Shown: positions 35,501-46,835 of the stretch, in pieces
How positions within the stretch are numbered: position 1 is the stretch's first letter
Layout of the letters: each line of letters begins with the position of its first letter
From: Atriophallophorus winterbourni
Lineage: Eukaryota; Platyhelminthes; Trematoda; Plagiorchiida; Microphallidae
Reading direction: 5' to 3'
Assembly: GCA_013407085.1 (NCBI GenBank)
Contig: JACCGJ010005793.1
Span: 34,238 to 98,237, forward strand
DNA: 64,000 nt
The notes under the pieces: model-generated
The model's database searches: none
What the model saw: the letters and a program-made list of their open reading frames with translations, nothing else
Told to the model about the DNA's origin: nothing
Program-made: the position numbers and the translations under genes

Positions 35501-36110
35501 TTTAACCAAGTGGAAATGATATTTTGGACGAACAAAAATGCTTACATATTTTTCAGACGACCATATGTACTACCTCTCTCGTCGACTAAGAGGCTTTGAT
35601 TGATTTAGTAGTTAAAGTGTTGGACAAAATAAAAACAGGACGATCTCGTAATTGATTAAAATCCTTGCTTTCCAGCATTATGATAAACTATATCCTGATA
35701 TTGGGTGATATCATTAGATGTACCTTGACTTCATGTAGTCTTCAAAACAAAAAGCTTACTCCGTACGATTTCACGATTACTTACCGCCGTTGAACAGTAA
35801 ATGAAATTCGACTAAAATTTTGTTATGAAAACTTTAGTTTTATTTTGAAGAAGAGGGATACTAACAAACCGAAAAGGTTTTATCAGTAGATTTTGTATTG
35901 ATGTTAGAATGAAATATGTTTTAATGTGTGAAATCGTATTGTATTGCGAAATGTTGCACCTAACAAAACTTTAGCCTTAAATCAATATATGAATCGTTAG
36001 AACGTAAGTGGTCACCCGTAGCATGAAAATTAAATAGAGAGGGAACTTATAAATTTAAGGCTGTACGAAGTTCTTGAATTATAAAAGTTTTTCACTAATA
36101 GCTATGACAG
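32600..36110. other. Intron, no recognised gene
   Basis: Sphingosine kinase intron. Three minus-strand open stretches (33249-32917, 33627-33379 and 34164-33829) have fairly protein-like composition. The last contains LVNIRRISKQHCEHLFREIG, but no family is recognised. Much of 34.2-36.1 kb is plain AT-rich DNA. Confidence 0.4.
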
Positions 36111-36119
36111 AAGAAGCTA

Positions 36120-37025
36120 AATTGCTATAAGTGTATGACCCGTACATTTTGATGTTATTCGGTGGGCTTGGTCTCTAGTATCATCTAGTGGATCACTGAC
36201 ACAACGTCTCTTGAATCCAGTACATAGCAACTTGGCGACAGGGTGCTCCATAATGCCCTCAGAATCCGAAGTGTATGTTTAACGAAAAGCAGCTCGAACG
36301 TCTACTCCAAATAAAAGAATCTAGTAATTCTTCTGCGAATGATCCTAAATCTCCATCTATCGAAACTCTCATGTCATCTATCATGGAATTTCACTTCGAC
36401 CCGGATGATAATGTGACTTTTGACACGTGGTTCCGGCGTTATGGAGATATATTCCAAATCGACCTCAAGGACCTAAGAGATGACTGCAAAGTTCTACTGA
36501 TGTTGCGTAAATTTGGTGCAGCAGAATTAGACAAACATTGTAATTTAATGCTTCCTCAGAACCCACGTGACCGTAAATTCGAAAAGACAGTCGAATCACG
36601 CAAGTAATATTTTGGTGATCAATCATCTCTATTCAGTATTCGTTACCGCTGTCTAATTTGGTCATGAATGAAACAATCGGCTTGGCGCTCACTGACTGAT
36701 GACCAATTTAATCGTCTCATTTTTATCAGCAGTCTGCGATTTGCAGATATTCGAACTCGCGTACTGAATCGTCTCGAGCAGCATCCAACTACGACGCTCC
36801 AAGCCATCGGAGAAGAACACTAACATCTCTTGAACATTCGTTACAATCTTACAATCCAGGCGGTACATCAACCAAAGCAGAGCAACACTCAACACCCGTA
36901 TACGCATCTAGCACTGTGTAAATATGAAAAATATTTCTTCGCAAGAAAAGAGCCTGAGGTTCTTCATGTATTGTGCGCAAAATTTCTCCGCCATTCGAAC
37001 TATTTCTTACCTATTGTCTTATATG
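36120..37025 (+). pseudogene. Gypsy-type gag relic
   Basis: A leader-like GCAACTTGGCGACAGGG at about 36229 precedes a 110-codon open frame at 36275-36607. It contains IMEFHFDPDDNVTFDTWFRR, YGDIF and LRKFGAAELDKH, resembling the N-terminal domain of flatworm Gypsy gag proteins (F-x-W-x-x-R-Y-x-D-x-F). After a shift the similarity continues with FGDQSSLFSIRYRC, SLTDDQFNRLIFISSLR, then HLLNIRYNLTIQ. Protease and reverse transcriptase are absent. It lies antisense in a kinase intron. Confidence 0.72.
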
Positions 37026-37260
37026 GTTAACAATTATATTTTCATAATACCATATGATTTAATTTAGATATGTATAGAGCCAAACGAAAAAAAAATACAA
37101 TATTGGTGATGAATGCAGGTATTTTAATCTGAAAAATACCATTTCAAGATCCAGCTATTATTGTTAGCACAATCTTGTAATGCAATCTGTGTAGCTGATA
37201 CCATGACTTTGAGTCCATAGAAAATTTACTCAAATTTACAATATATGTATTAAAACTTAC

Positions 37261-37389
37261 TTGTGAAGATTATAGCGTAAGGTATACGAAGGCGATTGAA
37301 CATGGGCAATACGCGACGTTTGAGTATTTTGGCAGCTCGCCCAGATCCGCTGAATGGATTCGCGAAAATTAGATATGGCTTTTCAGTTT
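37261..37389 (-). CDS. SPHK: Sphingosine kinase, first catalytic-domain exon
   Basis: Acceptor TTTCCCGCCAG and donor CACAA|GTAAGT. It enters in phase 1 (G plus AA gives Glu108). It reads KPYLIFANPFSGSG then RAAKILKRRVLPMFNR and PYAIIFT, the start of the lipid kinase fold (family L-V-x-x-N-P-x-G-G-x-G-x-A). It joins the exon at 28773 to give T-N-S-R-G-H-A, in frame with the human T-E-R-R-N-H-A. Confidence 0.95.
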
Positions 37390-37399
37390 CTGGCGGGAA

Positions 37400-38980
37400 A
37401 TACAAAAATATATGTTTCATGATCAGTTTGGTTGACATGCGTTTCATTGTATTGTGAAAATATTTCCAGTTAACGTATGCAACTAAAATTTCATACAATA
37501 TTTTGAATCAACATATATATATATAGTGTTTTCACGAACTTTTCACTGATCATAGCCTCGCGGTTTCCACCTAAACTCGGCAAATAACCCGAAACCTTTA
37601 AACGTGTGTCGGGTGTGTAACATAATGAACTGTGAGAATTATGCTATAAGCTTATATGAGAATATAAATTTTGTTATACTAAGCGGATTTTGATTTATAA
37701 ATTTGCCAGTACGGAAATTGCGGGGAAATATACGGGGTAAGATATATGAAGAGTGTCATTTTATTAAAAAGTCGATGTTGAAGCCTATTTCCGTAAAAAG
37801 TCAGTTTGAAACGAAGAGTAGCCACGTTTTTATAATTTCATTCGGTTCCTGAGGTCTTGTGTATTTAGAGTTGTGGGGGCGTCTGAATGATTAAATCATG
37901 CCGTTGCGCTCATTTTGGGGGAAGTCTTTTGTTAAATATTATCCTGTCGAAAGCAGTTGTGAAATATTCAGAGAAAAATAGTCGACCAAAATAACTGCAG
38001 CGGACATGCGCATTCTCTAGTGGGTGATTTGACACCTTTACCGTTTTTCGAGAATGGACAGGAAGTTTAGCGATGATCAAATACATGAAGTTGTTATGGT
38101 GAGCAATGGAAACCCCAGTTTCGAGCTTTGTTCAACGTATTTTTGCAATAACGAACAATCTGTATTAGACCGAAAAGGATGCGAGACTACTGAAAAAATG
38201 TACTATCAGACTTTGTCTAGCATAAACGAACTGCAAGATAGCTTCCAAATTTACAATAATAAAATGCTTATAATTATGATAGATATTCTGCTGCTTTGAA
38301 CATGTTATTATAAATACAATAGCACTTGATGGCAATCTAGATGGGATTCCTGATCGGTATAAAACGTGCAACTTCTGCTGCATTAAATCTCAGAGGATTT
38401 TCAGTTGCCTAAATCAAGTGTTCTGCATTTGGCCGCTAGAATTCAATACATTCAACCCTGATTCATTAATTGAGTAAAGTTTACTCAGAAACGGTCATTC
38501 ATCAAAATCTTGAAATTAAACAATAACATCAAATGTTGCGATATTTATCAGAATCTTTAAAAGTTACTTATCATCGATATTTATTCTACCCTAACCAAGT
38601 AATTTTCACTAGTGTCTGAGTTGAGAATGAATCCCGCAAACGATCCATTCACCCGTGTGTTACAGCAAGCTGCATTTAAAAAGCACGATATATTCCTAAT
38701 CTTTTAATTAGGTACTGATATTCGATCACGATATCCTACTGTGATTTTCTGATGTCCTTTTATTAAAAGAGCAAGATTATATATTATTAATAGCAAGCTT
38801 TCGTGGTCTAGACATCCACCGGAAATAGTTTAACAACTACGAATTAAATTGTTTCACTTTCAAAAGTATTTTCCAAATCTCCGATCCGTGATCTTGTCAA
38901 TAAGTTTTGGATTAGAAAACTCTATTAAATTTGCGGTTAGATCACGAAGATAAATTAGTTTGAACAGTACATGCAGAGCA
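37400..38980. other. Intron, nothing recognised
   Basis: AT-rich intronic DNA with a short TA run near 37512-37525. An 81-codon plus-strand open frame at 38054-38299 has no recognisable domain. Confidence 0.4.
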
Positions 38981-38984
38981 TGAA

Positions 38985-39080
38985 AAAGGTTGACACAATC
39001 AATCTGTTTAACAGCATGTGCTCGGACACATGTTAATGGATTAAACCCATCGTCTTGAACAAAAACTCCATTTTTCACGA
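38985..39080 (-). repeat. Hammerhead-family tail fragment
   Basis: CAATCTGTTTAACAGCATGTG, TTAATGGATTAAACCCATC and CTTGAACAAAAACTCC match the 3' part of the dispersed repeat (compare 23690-23760). No ribozyme core is present. Confidence 0.5.
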
Positions 39081-39464
39081 TTCAAGATTTATGGTTGTGG
39101 GTTTTGAAAAGGAAAAAATAAAATAGTCTAATTATAACACCGAAGACATTTCTCGATATATGTTTTGCAGGAACAAGTTTACCATTCTATATTATTTTAT
39201 CTCATGAATTGTGAACAGAATCCATCAATCTGAACTGCAGTGTATCATTACAGTATGGAATTTGGTCCTCTGCATGTACAGTTTAATATTCATTATGGGT
39301 TTCGATATGGTTGAAGGCCGTAGATGAAATTTGACTTCCAAATGGACTGTTCTAGTTCGAGTCCAACCTGGCTGCACATTTTAGGAAATATGCTAAACCC
39401 AGATCGTCACCATAGCAATGTTGTAAATCTGTACGAAAATATAAGCTACTAGTGGATGAGGTTG

Positions 39465-39575
39465 CCACGACCAATCTGTTCAATCACATGTGCCAACACA
39501 CATATAACAGTGTTTAACCTCATATGCTTTTAACGAAAACCTGTATATAGATAAAAATGCATTTCTGTCACACCC
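39465..39575 (-). repeat. Hammerhead-family tail fragment
   Basis: GACCAATCTGTTCAATCACATG, ACACACATATAACAGTG and AAAAATGCATTTCTGTCACA match the same tail in the same orientation. No core is present. Confidence 0.5.
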
Positions 39576-39773
39576 CGAATCAGGGGTGCCTGCATGACTA
39601 ATCAATGTTGTTTAAGCAAGAAGGTGCGAACACTGCAATATATTGTACCGAAATTGCTGAGAAAATAACTAAAATAGCCCAGCCATTTAACTCCCGTGGA
39701 TAAAATCATAGTTATTACACCGCTTCGTACAGAATAATCCAGGAATAATGTAAAGGTACGATGTGCATTATCG

Positions 39774-40046
39774 ATGAGTGGTAATCACGAGCTTCCGATT
39801 GATTTGCGGAACATCACTCTCCGGTACAACACAAGAGCAAGCAGCGACAAGAAGTTGCACGACGACAATTGCAAAACCCTCGTGATTGGGGTTTCGAAAA
39901 GACTGCATTTAAGCGGTTCAGGCGACCACAGTTTTGTGTATGAGAATATTGAAAACATCAGTCGCAATCGAACGATATGCAATTCGTCAATGTTGGTAAA
40001 AACTAGCTCTGCGTGGCAAGGGCTTAAACCTTACCGGTTAGCATGA
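39774..40046 (+). other. 90-codon open frame, unidentified
   Basis: Begins MSGNHELPIDLRNITLRY and ends WQGLKPYRLA. Composition is protein-like and GC is higher than the flanks. It stands directly upstream of a tract with a TATATAAG box (about 40123). No family is recognised; it may be part of an LTR-element relic. Confidence 0.25.
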
Positions 40047-40744
40047 AATTGATTGAAAAATCAAATCGAAGCGACAACCGCGACAAGCATGTTTCAGGAT
40101 CAGTGTTGTGGTGGTTCGCATTGCCTATATAAGATAGCCGTGTTCTCTGATATTTGTCTGGTAGTTATTAAACGCCTTTGGTCAACGGGGTTTCTCCTGT
40201 GTTGCGGGGTTCGTGAGTGAACGTCATTAGCGTTGAACAGGTTGACCTCTGTGATGAATTGGATGCGATGTCTAAGTGGCTGTGATACTCGGGGGTAGAT
40301 GGGTGTACGTGGTTATTATTAGACTCATGAAACCAAAGTGCTTCAAGTGCCCAGATATTCGCCAGGTAACACTCGTTGATCCAAAATGACCTAACGCAAT
40401 CATTTTCAGATTCTCTTTACCCCCGCTACAATATGCCCGGGTTCTATGATCCAAAATAATCTGATATCTTTCAGGGTTGCGTATTGATTTTTCAATGCTA
40501 TTCAGTCCCCGATCAATATTGCCAGTCTCTTATACACGAAGCCTTGCACGTGTTAATTTTCTCACCCACTGAACAGGTTTTTTGGCTGTCAGAATCATTT
40601 TTCAAAATATTGGTAATGCCCATTGTGAAACTGAGTTGATTGGTGATCCGGCATAAGCACATATATAGTTGCTCTTTACTTTGACCCTACGAGTTGAGAA
40701 AAGCTTGCTATTGTTACTAAGTAAAGCCGCTAATAGTGTATAAC

Positions 40745-40950
40745 GCTGTTAGCGTGCGATCGACATCTTCGTCCAAACACTGCCTATCGCCGTGAGCGCT
40801 GTGGGAGAGATTGGTCCTCGTGCATCTAATTCATCATTTAAAAATCTGTAGATCATGAAACCATCATGTGCTCATGATGAACATCCTTGGTCAGCAGCGT
40901 AGGAAGGATACCAACAACAACTGTTACGCAATTCCAATTTTGGCCCTGTG
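40745..40950 (+). repeat. Dispersed repeat, copy 2
   Basis: Partner of 32200-32420, described there. Flanks on both sides are dissimilar. Confidence 0.45.
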
Positions 40951-40959
40951 GTTGAACAT

Positions 40960-41920
40960 AACAGGTCTTTCAGGTGTAACAACCAGGGCTGAATAATATT
41001 TCGTACATTTGTGAGATTCAACATTCATAGTACGCCGTGTGGAATCGGGTGAATTATGAACAAATGTAAATTGAAACTGTTTTGCTAGAATTTATTTTAA
41101 CATTTTTAGATTCTGTAGTTGACATTGAAATAAATAGGCAAAACTGCTGTTTCAAGATTCGCGGGTCAGGGACTTTTAAATAACATATTTGTATTTTGCT
41201 TATATTATGCTTACAAATAATACATTTTTACCTGCTATTTTTCAACAAACCGGAAAAACCTATGATTTACTTTCTATCAATTCGCTGCTTCCCGTTATAG
41301 AAATATAAAATTCGAAATGATGTTCAAAGCTGAAAATTGCAGTATGTGAAAGATAAAATAAAAATCACAGTTTTGCGACAAGCATATGAATTTTACGGAA
41401 GGATCATATCCATGTATGAATTACAAGAATGTTTTAGTCAACCTGTTTCAACACGAATAATCCATAACATGAGAACAAAAAATATCTTCTAAACACATAA
41501 ACCCTAAAGTTGTATTTCTAAGTTTGGCGTCTGCAGTGTGTGCAACTTAGTCACACAAAAGTAAGCAATGATTAGATCACATGCTTTATTTCCTGAACAC
41601 TTTTGCATATATATCTTAGACTATTCAAATCTCTTTGTGCAGCTTTTCATTGTTTAGATCTGATTTATAGAATTGCAGAAATTCTCAACTTGCGGGGGAT
41701 AGGGATCTCAAACTGATTATTGAATATAAATCGTTCAATATTTTTGATACTGCTGTCTAATCAGTTATTGAATTATATTTAAAACGCTTTCACATTTGAA
41801 GTGTTCGAAACGAACACATTTTATTAAAATGTTTTACTAAGAACCATCTGAACACTATCAAATTTACCAACCAATTTTCGCAAGTGATCATTATTTCATT
41901 ATGAATACATCAAACCTTTA
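40960..41920. other. Intron, nothing recognised
   Basis: AT-rich intronic DNA immediately downstream of the second kinase exon. No repeat family or exon was seen. Confidence 0.4.
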
Positions 41921-41927
41921 TACTTAC

Positions 41928-42015
41928 CTGAACACGGAGAAACGAGTATCGAGTAAGCTGTCTCAGTGAACTGGTTGGCAGCTTTATGATTCTTGAACAT
42001 TAGCCGAAGAGTTTT
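41928..42015 (-). CDS. SPHK: Sphingosine kinase, second coding exon
   Basis: Strong donor TTCAG|GTAAGT in phase 1. The only long open frame reads KTLRLMFKNHKAANQF then TETAYSILVSPCS, and it joins the catalytic-domain exon in phase. Two acceptors are possible. CGAAAG (exon start 42015) keeps frame with the first exon across a 96-base intron. The better-looking GGCAG (start 42031, adding FYLRK) would break it. This is the N-terminal extension seen in longer sphingosine kinases, where a similar basic R-L-x-F stretch precedes the kinase fold. Confidence 0.7.
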
Positions 42016-42111
42016 CTTTCGTAAATAAAATCTGCCGTTTAATCCGGTCCAAGAATGTTTTCTGTTTAGTTTCAACTGTTATAAACTTCTGAAAATATAT
42101 CATAACTTTAC

Positions 42112-42345
42112 CTCAAGAAATTGAAGATTCACATATTCAGAACAATTCAACAAGCAGTTAAATTCTTCCGGATGATTCGCGCAGATAATTCGTTCTCGAA
42201 CAATGTGTAATTCGGATTGGTCTTTTTCCCCGTTACAATTACGGATCGTAATTGCACTTGCATTAAAAACAATAACAACACGATTCTTCAAAAGACCCTG
42301 TTTTCTGATCAAGGTGGCTTCGTAAAATTCAGGTTGTGATTCCAT
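42112..42345 (-). CDS. SPHK: Sphingosine kinase, first coding exon
   Basis: The ATG at 42345-42343 follows an acceptor AATTTCAG ending at 42372, leaving a 26-base 5' leader. The frame reads MESQPEFYEATLIRKQGLLK, then VVIVFNASAITIRNC, CANHPEEFNCLL and ends NLQFLE|GTAAAG in phase 0. There is no strong motif. The call rests on position, continuity of frame, splice sites and the presence of similar divergent N-terminal domains in sphingosine kinases longer than human SPHK1. The acceptor so close to the start suggests either a 5' non-coding exon or spliced-leader addition. Confidence 0.7.
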
Positions 42346-42371
42346 TTGATCTGATAACGTTATTGAGGTTG

Positions 42372-44000
42372 CTGAAATTCGGAAATAGTTGCAAGAAATG
42401 AAAATATTTATCTCGTATATCGAAGAGTACAAACATCAAAATTCAAATCACATTTCGTTTCTGTCATCGAAATAACTATAAGATTCTTAATTTTTTGATG
42501 CAAGGTGCTTTGAAATAAGTAGAGTTTATGCATCGTATTTTAATGTAGATGAATTGCAATACCGACTGTTAAACACCAGTCTGTTTAAGAAAATGTTTCA
42601 AAGAAATATATAATGTAATTACAGTGCCAAATACAAATTCCGCAATCAATTTCTAAATACTTGCTAAAATTAGTAAATCATTTCGTAGTACCAGAACTTC
42701 ATAAGTTAGTCTGTAATATATAAGTTTGCATGAGCAATAAATAGACTATTATTCGGTATTCGTGTGCCCAGCTATTGCTTTCCAGAAAATAAAATTTTCG
42801 TTAGTTCGTTTATTATTCTGATTTCAAATGCAAAATAAATGTTAAATTGCTCGAAAATGTAACGTAACTGAAAATCCATCGCAATCCTAAACTTTGTGCA
42901 ACTGTGTTAGATTTAGCAGTGAGCGATTGAAGTCACCCGATACAAGATATTCCAGATATATTTTATCTGCGTGACACTACATAAAATGACTAACCATTCG
43001 CATGCGATATTCATAAACCAAATACATATTTCCTGCTGAAATAAGGATTAATTTCGAATTCCGAATAATCGTGTATCACAAAGAAATATTCTGTTCATAT
43101 CTAAAGTATAGATGAAAGGCGCAAACAAAATTTGTGAGAAAAACCTGAAACTAATATAAATATTTTTAATTAACGTTCTATGATTCTGACCATTTTTAAA
43201 TGCTTCGAGTAAATATTGCATTTTTCGTTCAGAATATTATTTCGCTCTAAAATGTGCTTTATTTAATTTATCTGAATATTGTAAACCTTAACTGAAACGC
43301 TTGAAAATTTGAAATTAATCTTACACTGAAATCAATAATAGTGGATTGAAAAAATCGAATTCTAACTGAAATCATTCGAAAAAATAAGCAGAGATGCAGA
43401 GATAAATCTCCTCATCGAAGTTGTGAAAGGATTCTTGTGTCATGCTACATGTTTGAATTATATAATTTTATGATCTGAATATATCCACAGTTTTGATTGA
43501 TTATTGCATTCCCATTTAGAATATAAAAAAATTAAAAACTGCCCTTATTAATTGAATCCGAATAACCAGAATACTTGCCAGAACGCTTATCTGGAAAGCC
43601 TAAATTCATCGAATGTTAATTTCAATTATATGAGATCCTAAAAATGCCGAATTCATATCCATAAACAAAATAAATTCTGAATAAAATTAACCGAATGGTA
43701 GCAACTAAATAAACGCTAATGAATACAACGTCCTTTAAAAACGATTTTAGTGATTTAAACAAAAAAGTATATAAAGATTACACGTTCTATCTTCTCGATC
43801 ACTGACTATTCGACGAGATCCGGTATTACACTATTTAACACCTGATGGCATATCCCAGTATCATCAGTACGCACAGCAGTATCGATCAATTTTTTTAATC
43901 AGTTTGTGTTCAAATTACACCGTGCTGATCGTTGCTTAAAGTCAATCACGCGCCCAGATTTCGTTCTACATTATGTGGTTAATCACCTTGCACTGGGATA
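42372..44000. other. Upstream region of sphingosine kinase, no gene
   Basis: Very AT-rich. No promoter motif could be chosen with confidence, and no open frame resembles a protein family. Confidence 0.4.
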
Positions 44001-44044
44001 TTGAGTAGACAGTTTGTACGATTCACACGTTTTTGTTTTGGATA

Positions 44045-44260
44045 TCTGGAAATTTGTTAGTGTTCACAGAATCAGTTCATTTGCACAGTTCAGTTCAGTT
44101 GCACAGGACAGTAAGTGGCGAACGAGCCAATCGAGCGTCCAGTATCAGTATCACAGGGCGATAGTCGACCAAGTCGAAACGAGTACCAAGATTCGTCTTA
44201 TGGGGTGCTTTAAAACACCCGACACCACCAGGATTGATTCTTAGGACGCACAGGCGTGTG
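44045..44260 (+). repeat. LTR-element leader-like tract
   Basis: AGTGGCGAACGAGCCAATCG followed by AGCGTCCAG recurs inverted at about 51277-51303 beside the assembly gap. The text resembles the leader just after a 5' LTR in Gypsy elements (T-G-G-C-G-A type primer-binding region). No coding sequence follows here. Confidence 0.35.
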
Positions 44261-44369
44261 TAGCTGTGGGTGGAAGTTGGCGAGATCACATCAACCAAAA
44301 GGGAGAGAATTAATGCATGTTGCATGTCCAATAGTGTGAAAAGACAATGGGCAACGGTTTATATCAACA

Positions 44370-45430
44370 AAAACGAAAAATGGAAATGAAACGCTCTTTT
44401 GTACTTCAAAAAGATTTTCACAATATTTGTGTTGTTTTTGACAGGAACGGCCCCAACACTGAGCCCTGTGTGACTCTCCTCGTTATATGCGCACATAAAG
44501 AGTATGTTTTATCCAACCTGATAGTAAAGAAGCGGTCACTAAGGAATGCGCGAATTCAGTCCAATATGTCTCATCATAGTCCCACGGCTGAGAGTTTGAT
44601 AAGCAAGAGCCTGTAGTTGACTGGATCAAAGGCCTTGCAGAAGTCCAGTAGAAGACTTTTACAGACGTACCATCATCCATCCTCTGAGTTACCTCGTTCA
44701 GAAAGCTCAACAAATTAGTCAGACATGGCCCACCTTTTAGACATCCGTGTTGTGTGGCATTCAGTAGAGAGTGTTTGGTTAGATATCAACTAATTTTATC
44801 GAGGAACAACCTTCCTTTACCCTTACATAGTACACTATTGAGGCTGACCAGGTGGTAATTTTTGAACGCCGAATAATCTCCTTCCTTATGGATAGGAACT
44901 TCAACGTCTGCTCTCCATTACAATGGAAGGGGGCCCTGCTGAAGGATGTTCTGAAATGTTCTGAGCTAATCTATTAGCTAACAGTCTGATCATTCTTAGA
45001 AGGATATGATCGGACCCTTCCCACTTGTTGCATCCTAGGCTAGCAAATATAGTCTCGACATTGTGTACCTCGAATATAAGGTCAGTGCAGAGAGGCGTTC
45101 AGTAAGTGCATATTGAAGTGATGGTCCATACGCTTTCGAGTTTTCCTTTTGACGTTGCTCGCTTTGAAACTGCAAGCTAAACAAGTAAGCCTTTTCTAAT
45201 CCGGTATTGACAGCGGAGTCATCGTCTCTTCTCAAGGTACCTTCACCGCTTCCTTTTAACGTCAGTAAGATTGTAACGCCTACATCTTGCGTCGCAGTGA
45301 CGTACGCTACGGGAGACTTAGGCTGAACACAATCGATATTTAACCTTTTTGCAAATGAGTACGAGAGGAGCGAATCGATTCCGAATTTGTAGAATGTTTT
45401 TCTTGATCTGCCACTACATCCCATCTACGT
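44370..45430 (-). pseudogene. CR1-like reverse transcriptase, N-terminal half
   Basis: The minus-strand open frame at 45424-45035 is the CR1 linker region (GTLRRDDDSAVNTGLEKAYL then FSLQFQS). After several breaks it continues with FLNEVTQRMDDGTSVKV (about 44710-44660) and, shifted, LDFCKAFDPVN near 44640. The palm box and C-terminus are missing. Confidence 0.72.
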
Positions 45431-45789
45431 GGTCAATGTTTTGCCATTATAGTAGTGCTCTCGCTCCTCAACCAAAGTTTTTACTAACTTGATGCGGTGA
45501 GCGCATGAACATGTTAGCCATTGATAAGCTGCACAAACCTTAAATTAAGTTAACCAATTTTCAGAACATTTGGAATGTGCTCAACGCAGGTACACGTCGC
45601 ACGCTATACCTTCAGAAACCGTTTGTTTGTTGCTTGAGTAGAGGCAATGGGAAGAATTTTGAATCATTTTGCACATTTAATTGGTGAACTTACAAAATTA
45701 TAAAATTTCGAAAATTTGAGCATTGTGTAAACCAAATTCAAACTAGGCATAACATGACGGTGAGAGGTAATTCATTCAGGAACTGAACT

Positions 45790-45930
45790 TACTGACCCTA
45801 ATTGATTACTGCAAACAACACCAAATATGTGGTCAGGGGTTTAGTTTAAAGTAATTCAAAGTTTTAATGGTCAAAGAGCCAAAACTTCATAGTAACCACA
45901 GATTAAAAATATAGGGAAATGCATGCAAAT
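45790..45930 (+). repeat. Hammerhead-family repeat split by a CR1-like tail
   Basis: The left part CTAATTGATTACTGCAAACA...GGTCAGGGG and the right part GGAAATGCATGCAAATGAGC belong to one dispersed repeat. Between them (about 45842-45905) lies a minus-strand CR1-like 3' tail matching 20440-20518 (TATTTTTAATC...GACCATTAAA...TTTGAATTACTTT). Confidence 0.65.
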
Positions 45931-45949
45931 GAGCATTTCAATACAAATA

Positions 45950-46830
45950 AATGCTCTTGAGGTTATGTTGTTTCTTATTTTCTTAGTAGTTAATGAATCG
46001 AAATAGGGTAAACCATTTAGCGTCTAATTCCTTTTCAAGGCTTGACACATTAAGGGGGTTTATTAAACCATCTAGGAGCTCATTCCAGTGGTTGGCCACA
46101 GGGTTCCTGAAAAAGTACTCACGCAATAGCAGCATTGGCCTTCTCTTAAGACGTTTAATTGAATTACCTCTTTTAGCTTTGTTAGGGGCAATTTTCAGTA
46201 ATTTAGTAACATTATAACCCGTGAGAGCCTCATAATCTTATAGGCTGCTATTTAGTCGCCTCATAGCCGTTGTCTCTTTAGTGGAAACAGACCGTGGTTG
46301 TTGAGTATTGCTTCAGATTTTACCTGTCTGACCCTCGACCATCATAGTAGCAATACACTCGACGCTTTCGTGACATGCTGAATCGTTTTTTTAAATACGG
46401 TGCTCAGGATTAAAAACAGTATTCTAAATAAGACCGAACTATTACCTTATATAGAGGAATGAAGATAGTAGGTTTTCAACGTGACAACGCTGAGCGCAGT
46501 CAGAATGATTCTCGGCGAGCCTTGTTTGCTGCTTTGGCACATGGAGTAGACCGCTCAAAATCTCCGTGATAGTAATGCTAAGTTCCTTTACTTTGTGCGC
46601 AGCAGCTATTTAAATATTTCCTTACCGAATTCCAGTTGTGTTGTCGCGAAATCGGTCGTCAAAATGCAGCTTCATCTTAATTTTATTGGCAAGTCCTATG
46701 TATATGTACACTCGATTACTTTTTCTAAATCGGAGATAAGCGTATCTCTACTGTCGGTTACTAGGATGGTAACATCATATACAAAAAGGAAGCAGCGTGA
46801 AACCAAGCATGTTGCCAGTTTGTACGCTCT
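45950..46830 (-). pseudogene. CR1-like reverse transcriptase, C-terminal half
   Basis: The minus strand reads TILVTDSRDTLISDLEKV (about 46770-46715, just after the palm box, here V-Y-D-V). Then come AAYKIMRLSRVIMLLNYWK-like text (about 46240-46180), HQLNVLREG-like text and STFSGTLWPTTGMSS (about 46125-46070), the usual C-terminal blocks of CR1-like elements. All are out of frame with each other. Confidence 0.7.
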
Positions 46831-46835
46831 AAACG

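Larger units (their letters stand above)
12358..42371 (-). other. SPHK: Sphingosine kinase gene (whole locus)
   Basis: Gene span from the splice acceptor before the first coding exon to the stop codon. Placed coding exons (descending) are 42345-42112, 42015-41928, 37389-37261, 28773-28563, 23142-22847, 16434-16376, 14077-13901 and 12595-12358. Together they give at least 477 residues plus a missing small exon. Introns are about 96 b, 4.5, 8.5, 5.4, 6.4, 2.3 (containing the missing exon) and 1.3 kb. The short first intron followed by very long ones is typical of schistosome genes. The product would phosphorylate sphingosine to sphingosine-1-phosphate. It has a diacylglycerol-kinase-type catalytic domain preceded by an N-terminal extension longer than that of human SPHK1. 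No promoter or poly(A) signal was confidently seen. Confidence 0.88.
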
